A stretch of DNA of 64,000 nucleotides from Rhea pennata (GCF_028389875.1 NC_084676.1:1798001-1862000); one strand, 5' to 3'; numbered from the stretch's first letter, positions 1-13,350 are shown. Notes: generated by a model not told the origin, from the sequence alone. Translations and numbers: made by a program.

Positions 1-144
1 TGGTATCTGCAGTTCAAGAGGGACACTCAGGAACTAGAGCGAGCTCCAGATGAAATTGTGAGATATGCAAAGAACTGGAAAACATGCTTCATAGAGGACA
101 GCTTGTTATCTAAAGCAGATATTGAGTATTTAGACAAGATTTAG
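1..144 (+). CDS. Unidentified C-terminal coding fragment (last exon or retrocopy), cut by the window edge
   Basis: The frame is open from base 1 to a TAG at 142-144 and gives 47 residues with no methionine. The composition looks like real protein rather than a random frame: it is mixed, charged and not low-complexity, with segments such as RDTQELERAPDEIVRYAKNW and KADIEYLDKI. I do not recognise the protein. It is not a protocadherin constant segment, and it lies upstream of the gamma constant exons on the same strand. It is therefore either the last exon of a gene nested in the locus, a retrocopy, or a chance frame. A well-formed AATAAA at 2500-2505 could end a 2.4 kb 3' UTR if it is a true last exon. 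The left boundary and any acceptor are outside the window. Confidence 0.35.
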   Translation, partial: WYLQFKRDTQELERAPDEIVRYAKNWKTCFIEDSLLSKADIEYLDKI

Positions 145-3100
145 GCAGATTCTGTGTCCAAAATCATGATTCCTCCTCCTGCTCAGAGGCTACTGAAATC
201 TCTGTGTGAGTCCCTTTTCCAGCCAGAGACCCTTATGCTCTGTGTTGTTAATTGTATTACCTGCTCTGACTTTCAGCACCTAATGTCGAACTCCTGTGTA
301 AACCCCCAAGACAGCCAGAAGTTGGGCAGATGGGCCCCAAGTCCTCAAAGGTCTGGCTAGAAAAATGTGCCTTAGTAACATCTAACTCATCTCAGCAGGA
401 CCATGTTCTTTCAAAATACAAGTGTACCTGCTTTCTCCTATGAGCTAGTCTGACTGATAGAATTAGTGTTGGGAGATTGGGATCCGGTTCCAATTGTTTG
501 GGATTTTGGACTCATTCTCACATTCCTTGGGAAATGCCATAACCAACACAGGGTGGTTCATGCAGAGTTGGAGCCCTCCCCACTCTTTGCCCTGGAGCTG
601 GGCAACAGAGCAGAGGCACACTAAGGGAGAAGAAATTAGATCTAGTATGTCAGGAAACTCACAGGGCAGAGGTCTCCCAAGGTCTGGTCTTGTTCTCAAA
701 ACTATGTCTGAGTTTTTGCTAATGGATATGTAATGTCAAAATGATATGAAGCCCTGGAAGCAGAACAGGGGGCCTGCCTCCTGACTGAGTACCCATCTCT
801 CGACTGTTCTCTCTCTTGCCTCTGACTCAAAAAAATTTGCTTTCCTTGCTGCACAGTGAGAAAGCATTGACAGAAAATGTTCAGCAAGTGCCCTTCACCT
901 CTCCCATCTCCCTTCCTAGTTCATAGGCAGAGGGAGGAGATGCTCTTCTGAGAATGAACTTTGTTGAGCACTGTAAGGGTAAGAAAGAGTTATGTAAGAA
1001 GTACACCCTCCTGTGTAAAAACCTTAACCACTAGATTGTTGTGTATGAGGTGACTGGAGAAAAAGCTTCAGGATAATTTATATGTGAAAAGATTGTAACA
1101 CCTGGCTGGAAGAAATAGGAGTAAATTCTGATGCTGTGCTTCCTTGGCTGGATGGGTCAGGCATCTTATCTCTGCAGATAAGTGAGGAGCTCACATTTCT
1201 GTGCTTCACAGTTCTTGTTGGCCAGCCTGGGCGGCTCCCTCCGAGGTTTTGACCACCCCATAGGGAGATCCCAGGGGTCTAGATTCCGGAGTTGGGACTT
1301 GCAGTTAAGCATTTACAACAGCTAACTGTTTACTGTTTGAATCCTTCACTCGATCTGGCTCAATAATTTAACTTAGCAGAGAGAACGTCAAGAGACTGCT
1401 GTAGTCACTGGAACAGTTTTCCCAGAGTTCAGTTGAATTCCCCATCACTGACAACTTTTTAATCAAGAAAAATACTTCTAAACACTTACACCCGAGTTCA
1501 AATGATAATTGTCTGGAAAACCCTGTTATGCAGAAATGCACAAGCGCCACTGTAATAGTTTTGCTATAAGAAGTGAGTAAATGAACCCCTTCAGAGCAGC
1601 TCTGTTGCTCTCCGTCCTAGCATCATGCTGGAGCTCTTCAAGGCACAGCGTTAATGCAGTGCTGACCTACATAGCTCAGTGATAGCGACCTTTCCTCAGG
1701 ACTCTATCAGGACTTCACACCAGTCCCCCAGCTACTGGCTACAGCTCTTCACAGCCTCCAGACCCTTTCCAGTTCCTAAGCGGGAGTGGCAACACTTGGG
1801 ATGGGAAGTGGGGGGGCAAGCAGGAAGGAAGCCTCAGACAGCTCAGGGGCAGCTGAAATAGCACCACGTGCTGATTCTGGCACATGTGCCATAGGTTTGT
1901 CCTATGATCTGTGAACTGGGTGATCAGGTGTCCGGTGTAGTCCTTGAAACAGCCTCCAAAGGCTCGTATCAGTGCCAGTTCTGGCAGAGCTTTTCATAAC
2001 ACAGGCTGCACAGATTGACTTCTAGGGCTTGGAGAGAGGATTTGTCCGAACACAGATTTGAATTGAAATAACTTGGAGGATTTTAATTCATGCTGGTTTT
2101 CACCACCTGCATATGTGCAGATTTCATGTTTGCAATGAAACATTTGTCACTGAATTTCTTGTAACTTCCTTTTATCCTGTTTTAAGTTAAATCAAAGAAG
2201 ATACTTTTATTCTAAACTGATTTAAAATTTAAAAAGATGTCAGTAGAAGGTATTATCATATGGTCAATGACTAGCCCTGACACCTCTCTGGTGATCAAGC
2301 AAGTCAGGCAAATCTTGGAGAGCAGTTTGCTCCCTGTTGTGCTGTTCCTGTGCTCTTACTGGTATTTTTAACGTCTGTTGTGTGACTCTCTCAGACATCA
2401 GCTGATAGTACATTTACTAAGGAGAGCACAAGGGAAACTGCCTGAGCCCTCTTACTGTTACTTTCTGTGATGTTAGTTCATGTAGTGTCTTCTACTGAAA
2501 ATAAATCTTTGCAGCACTGTGAACTCCTGGGCTCTGCTCAGGGCTTGGCGAGATAACTCTAAACTGAGAAAAGGGATGTGCTCTTAACTGAATTTGCCTA
2601 GTGCAAATTAAATAGCAATAAAGACAAGGCAGCTTAGGCTAGCAGATTGAATGGATCCTGCAGGGAGTCTGGCACTGACCCTAAACCAGGAAGCAAGCTA
2701 AAACCAATGTTATCATTTTTTAAATTTTTTAATGTGAGGTAGAAGAGAGAGCAGTCCTGTCTTTTCACAGTATAGATCTGCTCACAGAGAAAAATCTCAC
2801 AGGTCTCTTAGTACCTGGAGCCAGCCAAAGCTCAGTGCAAGTTCAATAGGGCAGGGACTGTCCTCTGATCTTGTACATCTTTGCATTGCAGGACACTGCT
2901 ATCATTTTTATTGGACAATGAAGAGAATTTGTTCTTTTGTGATCTGAAACACAGGAGAGCTGTCAGAAAACTTTAGACAATATCCTGGAAAAGCATGGCA
3001 GAGAGTTAGATCTGTGAATAAGTAGAGTGTTTCTCAGTGAATCTTGTTTGGGAGAAATAGGAGGACAAATTGATTTGTTTAATAATTTTTTTTAATGCAC

Positions 3101-4379
3101 CCTGCAGTCTCTGGGCCAATGTAAATGAATACAGAATGCTAATTAGCAGCAAATGCAATTCATAAACATATCACACTGGTGGCTGTAGTGGAGACTACAG
3201 TGGTGAATTATCCAAAGTGGTGCAGACCTACAGTCTAGCAGCATTGCAGGACGTATCTCTGTGCGATTGCCAGTGTAGGATTTCCCAGGGTGGGCTGGAG
3301 AGGAGGAGAACTCAGGGACTGGTACTGGTGCGAGGTTCACCAAAGGAACAGAGAACTGGCTTGTGCCCTGCACATTCGTGATATTTGCCTGACAACCAGT
3401 TCTTTGTTTTGATCTTTGCTCAGTAGTTTATTCAGCAAAGCACTGGGCTCAAGTCAGGATTTTCTACTTGGGGGAGTAGCGAAGAGTCCAGGTAGCTTAC
3501 AGGTGAGCATGGGAGGATGAGGCATCCAGATTGGGAAGGGACAGTATGTCCTGGGGACCTCAAGGAGGGAGTGGGGACAATCTCAGGCCATATGGATAGG
3601 CTGGAGGAGGAGACCTCAGAGAGGAGGAACTGAGGAGGCTGGGGTGGGGGGGGGGCTTGAAAGGAAGTGGGAGACTGTAGGGGAGTCCCGGGTCCCACAG
3701 GGGAGGGAGGAGTGACATATGCAAACAAGATACAAAGTGTGTTGTCGTTACCTTCACCCCCTCAGTTTTTGCTCTAATCCTCAATCTCCTCCCTGTGCTA
3801 ATGGTTTTAAATGCTGCCCTGAGCCCTCCCAGGCTAAGCATAGTCAATAGTGATGTTCACTTCATTCACCCATTAAACAGCATCACGGCTGCACTGTCTG
3901 ACGCTGGGTCACCGTACCCCCGGCCTGTGCCAAGGACAGAAGGGATTGGAGACACTGCAACTGTAGTGATAGGAAAGCTGTAAAGGAAAGGAGGATTTTT
4001 TCCTTCTTAGTTCCTTTTTTTTCACTCCCGGGTGCCAAGAATTGGACAGTCATTACTAAATGAATCAGACTTTGCCCAGAGACTGATGAAAAAAGACATT
4101 CCAAGAATATTTCTTAAAGCGCCCTGAAGCTTTCTTGGGCTTCCTGGTGTCTGCAAGATGTATGGCACTGAGGTACACCCAAAGACCTGGTGTAACTCTA
4201 GGGGCTTCTGGTATGTATTTGGGAGGATCAGGAGCTCCTGTGCAACTCCATCAGCCTAGTGTGCCAGGGACGTGCTCCTGCTAAGGAAACTTTTATATGC
4301 AGCACGTAGGCTGCCCTGCAAACATGCTATGTATTTGGGTGGGACTTCCCAAAGCACGCACAAGCTGGAGCCGGAGGAC

Positions 4380-4475
4380 AGACACACACAGAGAGACATG
4401 CACACACATTCATGCATTTACACAGGAGAGGCAGATACACCACCCAGAAACAAACAGATACACACGCAGACTCCA
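4380..4475. repeat. CA-rich low-complexity patch
   Basis: The stretch has interrupted CA and GA dinucleotide runs (acacacagagagac, then cacacacattc and further ACA-rich sequence). It looks like a decayed microsatellite and has no coding signal. Confidence 0.55.
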
Positions 4476-7400
4476 ACATTCATAAATCCTTTCTAAAGCA
4501 GAAAACTGCTGACTGAACAGTCAAAGGGGGGAGGCGGTCTGTGAGTATTGTAACCCTAAAGGAATTTATGTTGCACGTTTACATAACATTATGGTCAATA
4601 CAGTGGCAAGTACTAAAGCACGTGGGCGTGTGGATGGGGATGGATATCAGCATAAATAGTCTTAGTTTTAACTTTTACTCACTCATTCATTGAAAACATG
4701 TGAAAACTCATTTCATGTGTGGTGTGGGACCTGCAGGCTCTCCACTGCAGGGAGCTGGCTGTACTGCAGAAGGGGAAGCGCTTTAGATTTGCTCGAGGTG
4801 GGACACAGCTGCATGTCAAGCTCCAGAGCCTGCAGCAGTCAGCAGTGTGCAAATGCTGCCTTCCCCCCGCCTCCCTCAGCCGTAGCAGCATGCTGCGTTG
4901 GTTGAGCTGGATCGTTGTGCATGCTATTCCTCCATCCTTCTCACACCCCACAACGGCTTGTCCAGCACCTTTTAATGTTTCTAAAGTCTCCCTCCACAAA
5001 AGCTGCTATTGCCTCCCTCCAGCATTTTCCTCTCCCCACAGTATGGTGAGGTTCTCCCCATGCACCTCTTCTGACATTGTCTTTGTTCCTCATGCTGTCT
5101 CCAGCCTTCTGCTCTCCCTAAACCCTTCCACAGTACCACCACCTTCCTCCCCAACATCCCCACTGTCCCTCATAGCAGCAGAACAAGCAGCTATCGTGAT
5201 TTCCAGCCACCCGTGTGCTGAACAGCCACCTGGTGATGGACATTGACAAGCTAGTTAGCAGGGCAAGCACAGTGGATAACTAAGCCTTTCGCTAGCAAAA
5301 GACAGCAATTAGGGTCTGTCTTTGCTGATGTTCATGGAAATGGTAGAGGCGCAGTATGTCAGAAACTTCTACGTGCCTGACAGATCAGATTTAAACTAGG
5401 CAGGAGTAAATGAATAGTCAGACAGGCAGCATGGAGGAACTAGGCTGAAGAAGAACGAAGAAGGTAGTTCACATTTCTTTGTGATCGTATGTGTAGTTAT
5501 ACGACGGTCTTCAAAACATAACAGTATCACCTGGAGAGCATGTAAAAAATCAGAGCTATGAATGCGGTGCAGTTGGTGATGTAGCAGTTTCCACTGAAGG
5601 TTGGGCGGCCCTGGGAATAACTCTTGGCACTTCTGTACTACCTGATTGGAGGGGCAAACTTCCATCCTCAGTCTTTCATTCAGGGGGGCAGTGGGAGCAG
5701 CAGAAATAACTGCCATCCTTGATAATTTAGGAAATAGAATATAATTCCTATCTTTTCATATCAAATACACAGAGGTTGAAACCAAGAGCTATGTTACGAC
5801 AGTGAAATTTGCTTCTGAACATGAGGCTTCACATGCTTTGTAGGTGAATGGAAAGCGATGGAATGGTCTTAGGTCCAAATTCACTGGTTCTTCTGGCTGT
5901 TTTGCATCCGTCTGTGCAGACACTTTTATATTAAGTGATTCTCTGGTGACTCCTGCAATATGTAGAACATAGTGCTGCTTTCAGCTGCTTAACTTGTCTC
6001 GGGGAACATGCAGGCATAAGTGACAGGCTGGGGAAGTAAAGTGCCTTTGGCCTTTCCCTGCAGTCACATCTGCTTTTTGCATGGTCTGGGCGCATCTCTC
6101 CAGGGCTATATGTAGGCACCTGCTGTGCACCCACTTGCCCTGGACAGTGAGGAGAGCAGTGCCTTTGAGTGCAGCCACAGAGCCATCCCAGGGACTAGTG
6201 AAGGTGGGAGCAGGAGCCCAGCAAGGTCAGGGGCTGAGAGATGCAGGCTGCCTGAAAAATCGTGGCACACTGGAAGTGCCTTTGGTGTCATTGCTTTTCA
6301 GGAATGGCAGTGCTCTCCTAAGGCTGAAATGAGGACTGTGGCACACAAGGACACCTCAGCGATGGAGGAGTTGTGCTATAAAGTGTGCTAGACTTCTAAG
6401 AGAGGTTTTTACCCCCTGTTAAAACTCCTGGGGCTTGCTGCAGATCCTCAGGAGTTTGAGAGAGAAGTGCATTTTGGGGAAAATTTGAGGTTGTCTTTGT
6501 GAGGGACATGCCAGATGAGGCAGCACACCCCAACCTGCAGCCCATGTGAGCCTTTTGCTCAGCAGACACCTCTGAGGGAACTATACAAAGCCAGCATGGG
6601 CCAGACGTTTGCTTTTGCAACATGCAGTGTTGCTCTGGTGGGAGCTTGGTGGGTCTTAAAACAAGACTGAGCACTTAGAGGCTCTGAGCTTTAGCTGTAG
6701 TGGTTTCCTATTCAGTGCCACAGTGTAAAAGCTGTTTTAAAGCCTAGAGCCTGGCCTTGCCCTAGTGTGTGCTGTAGTCTGGTGTTGCAATTTTTGAGCG
6801 TGCTGGTGGGGGGGCTGGGACTAGTACAGGCAGGGAGAGATCCCATGGGAGCTGCTCTGAAGCTGGGAGCAGGAGCTGCGCCTAGATAACTGCTCTCCTT
6901 TCTCCTCTCCCTGAGTTGCGTGAGCCCTGGCCTGCTGAAATAAACGCCAGTTCCCAGGACTTGAAATTGAAATTTTTGTAATGGTCTGTCCCAGTTCTAC
7001 CCTCCCTTCCACCACTGCGAGAGACCGCAACTTTCTGCTAGTGCTGTGAGTGACTCCTATGAACTCTCCTGCCGAGAAGGCCTCTCCCTCTGGTTTATTA
7101 ACAGCCCACATCTCAGAAGAAGCTGTATTTGGGTTTCCTTTCGGACCATGTGCTCCTCGCCAACTAGATGTTTCCTTCCTCTCCCCAGAATTCTCAGACC
7201 ACTCTGGGCCAGTACTTTGCTGCACTTTTGTCTGTATTTGTCATGGCCCTTGAAGTCTGAGACATCCGGATCCTGCCAGGCTGGACAAAGAATGATAGAG
7301 AGAGACTTATGGAGAACAGGAAATATGTTAGAAAAGGGACATGTTTCTCACTCTAGAAGGTCCCCAAAATATCAAGAGTTTCATCATCATGGATTTATGT

Positions 7401-10400
7401 ATAGAAACACTATTTTAGGTAATTTAGCAGGTGCTACATGTATTAGTTTAATTTTTCTCTCTCCATCTGTTTCCTGCACAGCTGAGCACATGCCATGGTT
7501 GGCTGTAGAGGCGCAGAAAGCCAACAAACCGACACAATAACAGTTCCAAAGAATTTCTCGAAATAGCTTTCCTGTCATGCTTGTGGCATGTATGGCGACA
7601 GGATGGGTCATGCATAAACGCTATTCTCAGCCCTTGTTTACGCTGCTAGACACAGCTCATTCTTAAGTGCTGGAACTTCTCCTTTGGGATGGTTTCCCCT
7701 GAATTCCCCTTGCCAGCCAGCTGCTGCTGGCTGCAGCACCATCATGGCCTTGGGTTCTGCCTCCAGCTCGCAGAGCAGCATCTCAGCAGCTCTGGAGGCT
7801 GCAAGTGGTTCCTGGCGGTTGCTTTGTGAGGCTGCAAATCGTCCCCTCCACCTACTAAAATGTTCAGTCCCATCTTTGCAAAGTCATGATCTTAAATCTG
7901 TGCTTTATCCAGGCTGTCTCCAGCCAATGTAATTGCATTACGGAAGAAGCAGGGAATGTGCAGAGCTGGGGAGGGGGAAGGGAGCAGGGGGAGGGCAGGC
8001 AGCATCCTCTGTTAAGGGAGAAGGAAGGAGATTCTGGCAGTTTCTGTGTTCTGTTTTTCTGGAGACTCTGGGAGGTGGGAGAGGGAGGGCAAGGGATGGC
8101 GGGCAGCAGGTCTGGGGCATGTGGGCTGCTGTTGGGAAGAGTGAAGGATGGGGCAGGCTGCGGGACCAAGGGATGCTCTGCCCTCGGCTTGGGGCTCGGA
8201 GAGCAGCCGCAGCAGTGTCTCCAGCACACCTTAAGAGTGGCTGAGGCTCTGTGCTGTCCATGACAGATCCTTTTCCTGTTGCTTGTCACTTTGCCAAGCT
8301 GAAAACACTCGAGCTGAGATTTTACTTCTGTTGCTGCCTCTGGCTGGGTTGGTGTGTGGCAGATATTGCTTGAATGGAGTAGTGGGGGAAGGGATTGAAG
8401 GAAGCTGGGAAAGGAGATTGGAAACAGCATTGCAAGGGGGGGGGCTGAGCTGAGGCAAACAGCCTGGGAGCATCAGGGACTGGTGAGGAATGAGGCTGGA
8501 GGAAAGGGCTTGAGGATGCAGCCTGGCCTTGGGCAGTGATGGAAGAGCAGGGTCCTTCCCCCAGGGAGGATGCTGAGGAAGCAGAAGGGGGAGTGGGAGA
8601 AGGAGCCAGAGCTGAGGAGCAAACAGGAGCAAAATGGGGAAGGGCTGGGATGAATCCCAGACATGTCTCTTGGGAGTGGGGAAGTCTGAGAGCAGCCAGC
8701 AAGGTGGGGTGGAAGGCAGCACTGGGCACTGGGGGCTGTGTCCCTCTTGGCAATGGCCTTTCTAACTCTGGGGGCTCTGAAATTGCTTGTCTGTGGCATT
8801 CAACTTCTTCAGTTTCTTGTGGCTCTGCTCGCAAAGCCAGGTTTCCATCTGCAGAATGAAGAAAACAGTTTTTCAGAAATTCACTGGGCAGCTGTGCAAA
8901 TAAATGTTTGTGAGGCATTGGGATGCCATAGTAACAGGCTCCATAGAAACCCCATAAGGAAATGAATAATTCTGTACTCAAAGTGGAATTTAAAAAAGGG
9001 ACAGTGCATTGGCCAGGTGAGGTGTCACAAAATAGCAGGTCAGCAAGGGACATGCGGCCACCCTGTGCACTGCTGGGGCAGATGCTTATGGAAAACCTAC
9101 AGGCTTCTGTGTAATTAGGCAGTATTGTAATATGATGCATAACGGAGCTGCACAGAAAACTTTTCATTTTGGTATTTCCTAACATTCCTAATGCATCCAG
9201 TTTGGTTAAGTTTAATGAAGGCCTCTGTGACCTGTGCGCTGGAAATACCTGCCTCTGCCGTCCAGCTCCCCTCAGGGAGCTGTGTGATTTTGTGCACCTC
9301 CATGCTGCCCGTGCTGCTGCGGTGCCCTCCCTATGGCCTGTGTCCATCACCCTCTGATCCACCTCGGACACTGTATTCCTAGGGATCTGGCACAGAAAGA
9401 CTTACCTCTTTGTCTCAAATGTAGATTTGTGGAATTGTTGCTTTTTCTCCAGTCCTAGCTGCATTGTAAATGTCCCTGAATAAAACCCAGCTATTTTCTG
9501 TGCTGAACGGAGGAATAGAATTTAACAGGAAAAAAAAATCTGTCCAATGGATTTTTTTTTTTAAGCCTATTGAGTAAATGTCATTTGTATTAAAAACTGT
9601 GAGTCCTTGGAGTCATTTCCATAGGAACTAGCCTTTCTAAGTTTTAGGCATCCTCCCCACAGAATTACTTAAGGCTCAGGATGAGCAGTGAGCAGTCCTG
9701 TAAGGGAGTGCTTTAAGGTTTCTCTGTTGTAGGCAGATAGGAGAAGCGGTTTTAATCAATGTGGAAAGGCAGGATTTTAGTTGTAGAGTTGTAAATCAGC
9801 AATTCACAACTCCGTCCTATAGCCTTGGAAGACAGCCAGATCTGGTCATCAGATGTGTGCCTTTTTTAGGTGTAAGTACTTATTTTAGAGCATTTTTAGA
9901 TTACTGCACTTATGTTTTCTGTGCCTCTGAATTCTGTATGATTGCACTGCAAGTAATTGAGGCACTTGAATTTCCTGCATATAGAAATGAGCTAAATGCC
10001 ATTTTTTGCAGCTCTAAGGCATTTCTAAAATAGCTTTTCTGTGTGACATCATGTGCAGCAGGGACACTGTTTCAGGCCTGAAGTGCCAGTTTATCTACAC
10101 TCCTTTGAAGAGAGAGTATTACAAAGAGCTAGAGCCAGAAGTCAAGAGATGCAGTGCATTCCTGTGTTGTATACTGAGTGCTAGCAGAAGCCTGCACCAG
10201 AGGTCAAGCCCACTGACCTTCCATCATGCATGGGCACAAGCCAGCACCCCAGCAGGGCTGTGCTGAACTTTGGGACAACTGTTGGAGTGAGGAAAAGGAG
10301 CTGAGCTTGAGTGTGCATCCATCTGCTGTGCAGGCCAGTTCCCCTATGTAGACTATGCAGCAATCTCATGTCATCAGCAGGGAGATAGACTGGGCTAGAC

Positions 10401-10473
10401 TCCTTCCATGGTGGGCCGTAACATCACCTGTCATCAGGGTGGTGGTTGGACCTCTCCTGCATGGGGTGACTTC

Positions 10474-10591
10474 CATCAGGTCACACCACCCTGAGCACAC
10501 AGCTGTTGTCTGATCGCTGAAGCTCGGTACAATCAGGCTCAATTACTATTTGGATGGGAGACTACTTGGGAATACTGGGTGCAATAGGCTT
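10474..10591 (+). pseudogene. 5S rRNA-like pseudogene or 5S-headed SINE remnant
   Basis: These 118 bases align end to end with vertebrate 5S rRNA (about 120 nt). The start keeps the ACCACCCTGA block. The middle keeps GTCTGATC and GAAGCT. The 3' half is best preserved: TTGGATGGGAGAC, then TTGGGAATACTGGGTGC and a terminal ATAGGCTT. Part of the internal pol III control region is therefore still visible, but the box A region (AAGCTAAGCAGG in 5S) has diverged, so it should not be an active gene. A CR1-like piece follows directly, which suggests a 5S-headed SINE such as the ancient AmnSINE type, or a template-switch retrocopy, rather than a dispersed 5S gene. That it is 5S-derived is seen in the sequence; the family assignment is inference. 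Confidence 0.82.
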
Positions 10592-10602
10592 GCAGAAACT
10601 GG

Positions 10603-10655
10603 CCTGAGTGTCCTGATGGACAATAAGTTGAATATGACACATTATCACTGCATTC
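10603..10655 (+). mobile_element. CR1-like LINE fragment joined to the 5S-like unit
   Basis: The translation contains LSVLMDNKLNM, close to the LGVLVDxKLxMS segment near the C terminus of CR1 reverse transcriptase in birds and reptiles. The DNA core tcctgatggacaataagttg is in the sense orientation. It begins only about 12 bases after the end of the 5S-like sequence. The match is short, so this could be the LINE-derived tail of a SINE rather than an independent CR1 insertion. Confidence 0.45.
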
Positions 10656-11689
10656 CTGCATCTGATACCTGGAGGAGAACCCAGGACCGTGGTTATCTAA
10701 AAACAGAAGCTAGGAAAAGAATCAGAAATCCTGCCTATCTTCCCAGCCTGCTACCTGGCTCAGGGATAAACCTCCCTTTGCACTCTCCTGAGGCACAGTT
10801 GTCCTTCCCTGGGGTCATGTACCTTCAAAACAACAGGTTAAAATCTGAGCAAGATCCACACACTCTATTTTCAATATACTACTTGTCTTGTGCCTTGCAC
10901 TAGAGTGGTTAAACTGTGTCTTGCTGAAGACACAGAGCCTCAACACCCTCCCAGTCTGCAGGGACTGACAGCCACATCACTTCTTCACCCTCCTCCCTGC
11001 TCAGCAGAGTATCCTTCCAACCCAGTCCCAAGTCTGATGGTTGGTGATTGCTGTAGGATGAGGACTCTCCAGCTGCGCCTGTGTGCAACCAAGAAGCCAA
11101 AGTTCATTGGGAAGGAGATGGAGATATTTACTTTGGAAATAAGCAGTTAGGAATCTCTGTGAATTTGTGAGCCCTGATCCTGCCTCCGGGATGTATGCCC
11201 TGGTCACAGGCTGATGCTTTCCTTCCATGCGTTCCCTCTATCCTCCTGTGCAGAGGCACAGCTTTAACAGGAGGTGGAAGGGGCTTCTGTCCAGGGTAGC
11301 TTGCTGCATGAAGGAGGGGTGAAAGGCAATGAAACAGTCTTCTGGGAAGTGGAAAATGGGATGCCTTAAACAGTGCCTGTGCTTTCATACCAAAGAAGGA
11401 ATTGAACATAAGTTGAACATAGATTCAAACCACTGGACTATTACCACTAATCCCCTCTTTGCCAGACAAATTAACTTTGGCCTTTCTTGTGCCTTCTGTA
11501 CCCACTCCTCTCCCTGGATGCCATTACTATGCTAGGGGTCTCTGACAACCAGACCAGACTGAGTTCCTCACTAAGAAGCAGATGTGGACCTGCCCAGACT
11601 GGGCATTTCTGGGCAGGCTTCTTGCAGCACTGAAGGACTTGGGAAGTGCAGTTGTCAGCCGAGACAGCTGGTAAGGGAGGAGCTGCTGG

Positions 11690-11835
11690 GGTTAAGTGGT
11701 GGCTAAATGGGTTGTGGTTTGGACTGGGTTTTAGGTGCATAAGCCCTTTATTGGATCTAGCCTGGGGCTCTATTCCCAGCCCTGCCTGTGACATTGAATA
11801 GGTCACTCCATCCTTGAAGCTGTCTCCCCCTTGTT
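11690..11835 (+). mobile_element. Degenerate MIR-like tRNA-derived SINE
   Basis: The order of remnants follows a MIR consensus: a head resembling TAGTGGTTAA-type sequence, then the segment ending ctattcccagccctgcc, then gaataggtcactcc, which resembles the MIR core 'ACCTTGGGCAAGTCACTT', then a CTCCCCCTTGTT-like end. No target-site duplication is visible. The divergence is high, and the call rests on the order of the blocks. Confidence 0.38.
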
Positions 11836-12239
11836 CTGACTGCTTGGACTGTCTGTCCTCTGAGGCAAATATTGCTACATACTGCTTGTTGGCGTAACAC
11901 CGAGTACAATGGGAGTTTTAATCTTGTTTGAGGAGTCTTACTGAAACTGGAATACAAGCAATCACAGAAGTCAATGTGAAAGGCAGGCAAAACTTCTGGC
12001 TTTCTTGAAACTGGGCCAGCATGCTATGTAGTAGACGATAGATATAAATAAGTTTTGGGGTGCCCCAGGTTGCAGCAGATGGCAGATACCTCAGAAGCAG
12101 TATTGTTGGCAGTGTCCTGCCAGGGCATCCTCTGCTAAGTAAGTAATTGTTTGTGTCTTCAACAGATAAAACAGTAGAGTGGGAACAGTGATATGGCCAG
12201 AAAGGCAATACAGAAGGGGGAAGGGAAGGATGGTCATGT

Positions 12240-12345
12240 GGTCCTGGCAAAGCTCCTGCATGTCTTTAGGCAAGTTGCTTAAGACCAGATTTTCAAAAGC
12301 GTTTCCATCCCTCACTGAAGTACCCAGAAGTATCCAAGTCCCTGC
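12240..12345 (+). mobile_element. Degenerate MIR-like SINE core
   Basis: The stretch ctttaggcaagttgcttaag resembles the conserved MIR/CORE-SINE core (CTTGGGCAAGTCACTTAA). Sequence like ttttcaaaagcg follows, of a kind found in old amniote repeats. The ends are not definable. Confidence 0.38.
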
Positions 12346-13239
12346 CTCCCTTAAGCTGAAATCCCCGTGTTTCAAAGGGAGTTGTGCACATACATACCTT
12401 TCACTGGGTCTGTCCTGAGCTGTATGACCAAGCAGGACCATTTTTGATCCTGATCAGAGACCACTGGGACTCTTATCTGGCCTATGCATCTGGGCTTTTT
12501 CTTCCTGTGTGTACAGGACATTTGGACAGGGAGGAAGGGGAAAGATGTGCATTCAGGATTTCCCTCATTACAAAGTTTTGACACAGCTGGATCAGTGACC
12601 TAGATACAGGAGCTGGATGTGCTGCAGGGTCATCTGGGTAGACACAGCCTTCAAGGATCTGCACGTGGATCTGTCTGTATCAGTGTCTGTTTTCTGTGTC
12701 AGTGTTTGTTTTCAAAACAGGCATATTTGACCTGTGTTTTGTCTTAAGGCTGGAGCAGCCACATCTAGGAGGAGGACTCAGGCAGCATGATGCTCAGCAC
12801 GGTGGTAAGGTGCCCATCTGCTGTACAGTATGCAGTACTGAGTAGGCATCAACACTGGCAGTGCTGTATGAGGTGGCGAGACACTTACTGAGCACTTGAA
12901 CACAGAGCAGCTAACAGGAGATCCCAGAGCAGGGGAGAGCTCCACTACTTGAGCATATATGAACAGGGCTTTCGAGTTGGACACCTCCTCTTGGATGTGA
13001 GTGCTTTGACCACAGCTTCCCCTCCAAGGCTCAGCATTGGTGGAGGAAGCCACCTCCTTGGCCTGCAGCCTAGTGGTTTGAATGTTTGCCTAGGAAATGG
13101 GCTTAGCTTTCTCCAGCGTGAATGGCTTCTCACTTCTTGAGAGTTCCTGGCCACAAAAGTGGCGGCAGTCCTCACCACACCTGTTGAAGTGAGCAAATGC
13201 ACAGCTGAGGATGCAGAGCCTTGCTTCTCAAAACCTGGC

Positions 13240-13350
13240 AAGAGTTGTGTAGTGGTCAGAGCACTTGGCTGGAAGAGGGAAGACCTGTGGTCCCAATCCA
13301 GCTCCCAAGACAGTTCAGGTCTTACATGGTCACTCACATGCTGCTGCAAG
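13240..13350 (+). mobile_element. MIR-like tRNA-derived SINE with recognisable head
   Basis: The tRNA-like head gtgtagtggtcagagcac is followed by a promoter-B-like box (GGTCCCAATCC for the usual GGTTCGAATCC) at the correct spacing. A CORE-like stretch with catggtcactcac comes after it. This is the best preserved of the SINE remnants in the intron. A decayed true tRNA gene is less likely, because the downstream part fits MIR and no acceptor stem can be drawn. Confidence 0.52.

Noticed and set aside
2846..2895. Sequence agggcagggactgtcctctg and following bases, resembling a common amniote repeat
   Set aside because: The match is short, with no definable ends; it could be coincidence.
8322..9371. 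A 349-codon frame on the - strand
   Set aside because: It arises partly from the purine-rich block on the + strand (7965-8720). It is serine/proline/leucine-rich, has no recognisable family and no splice or UTR context.
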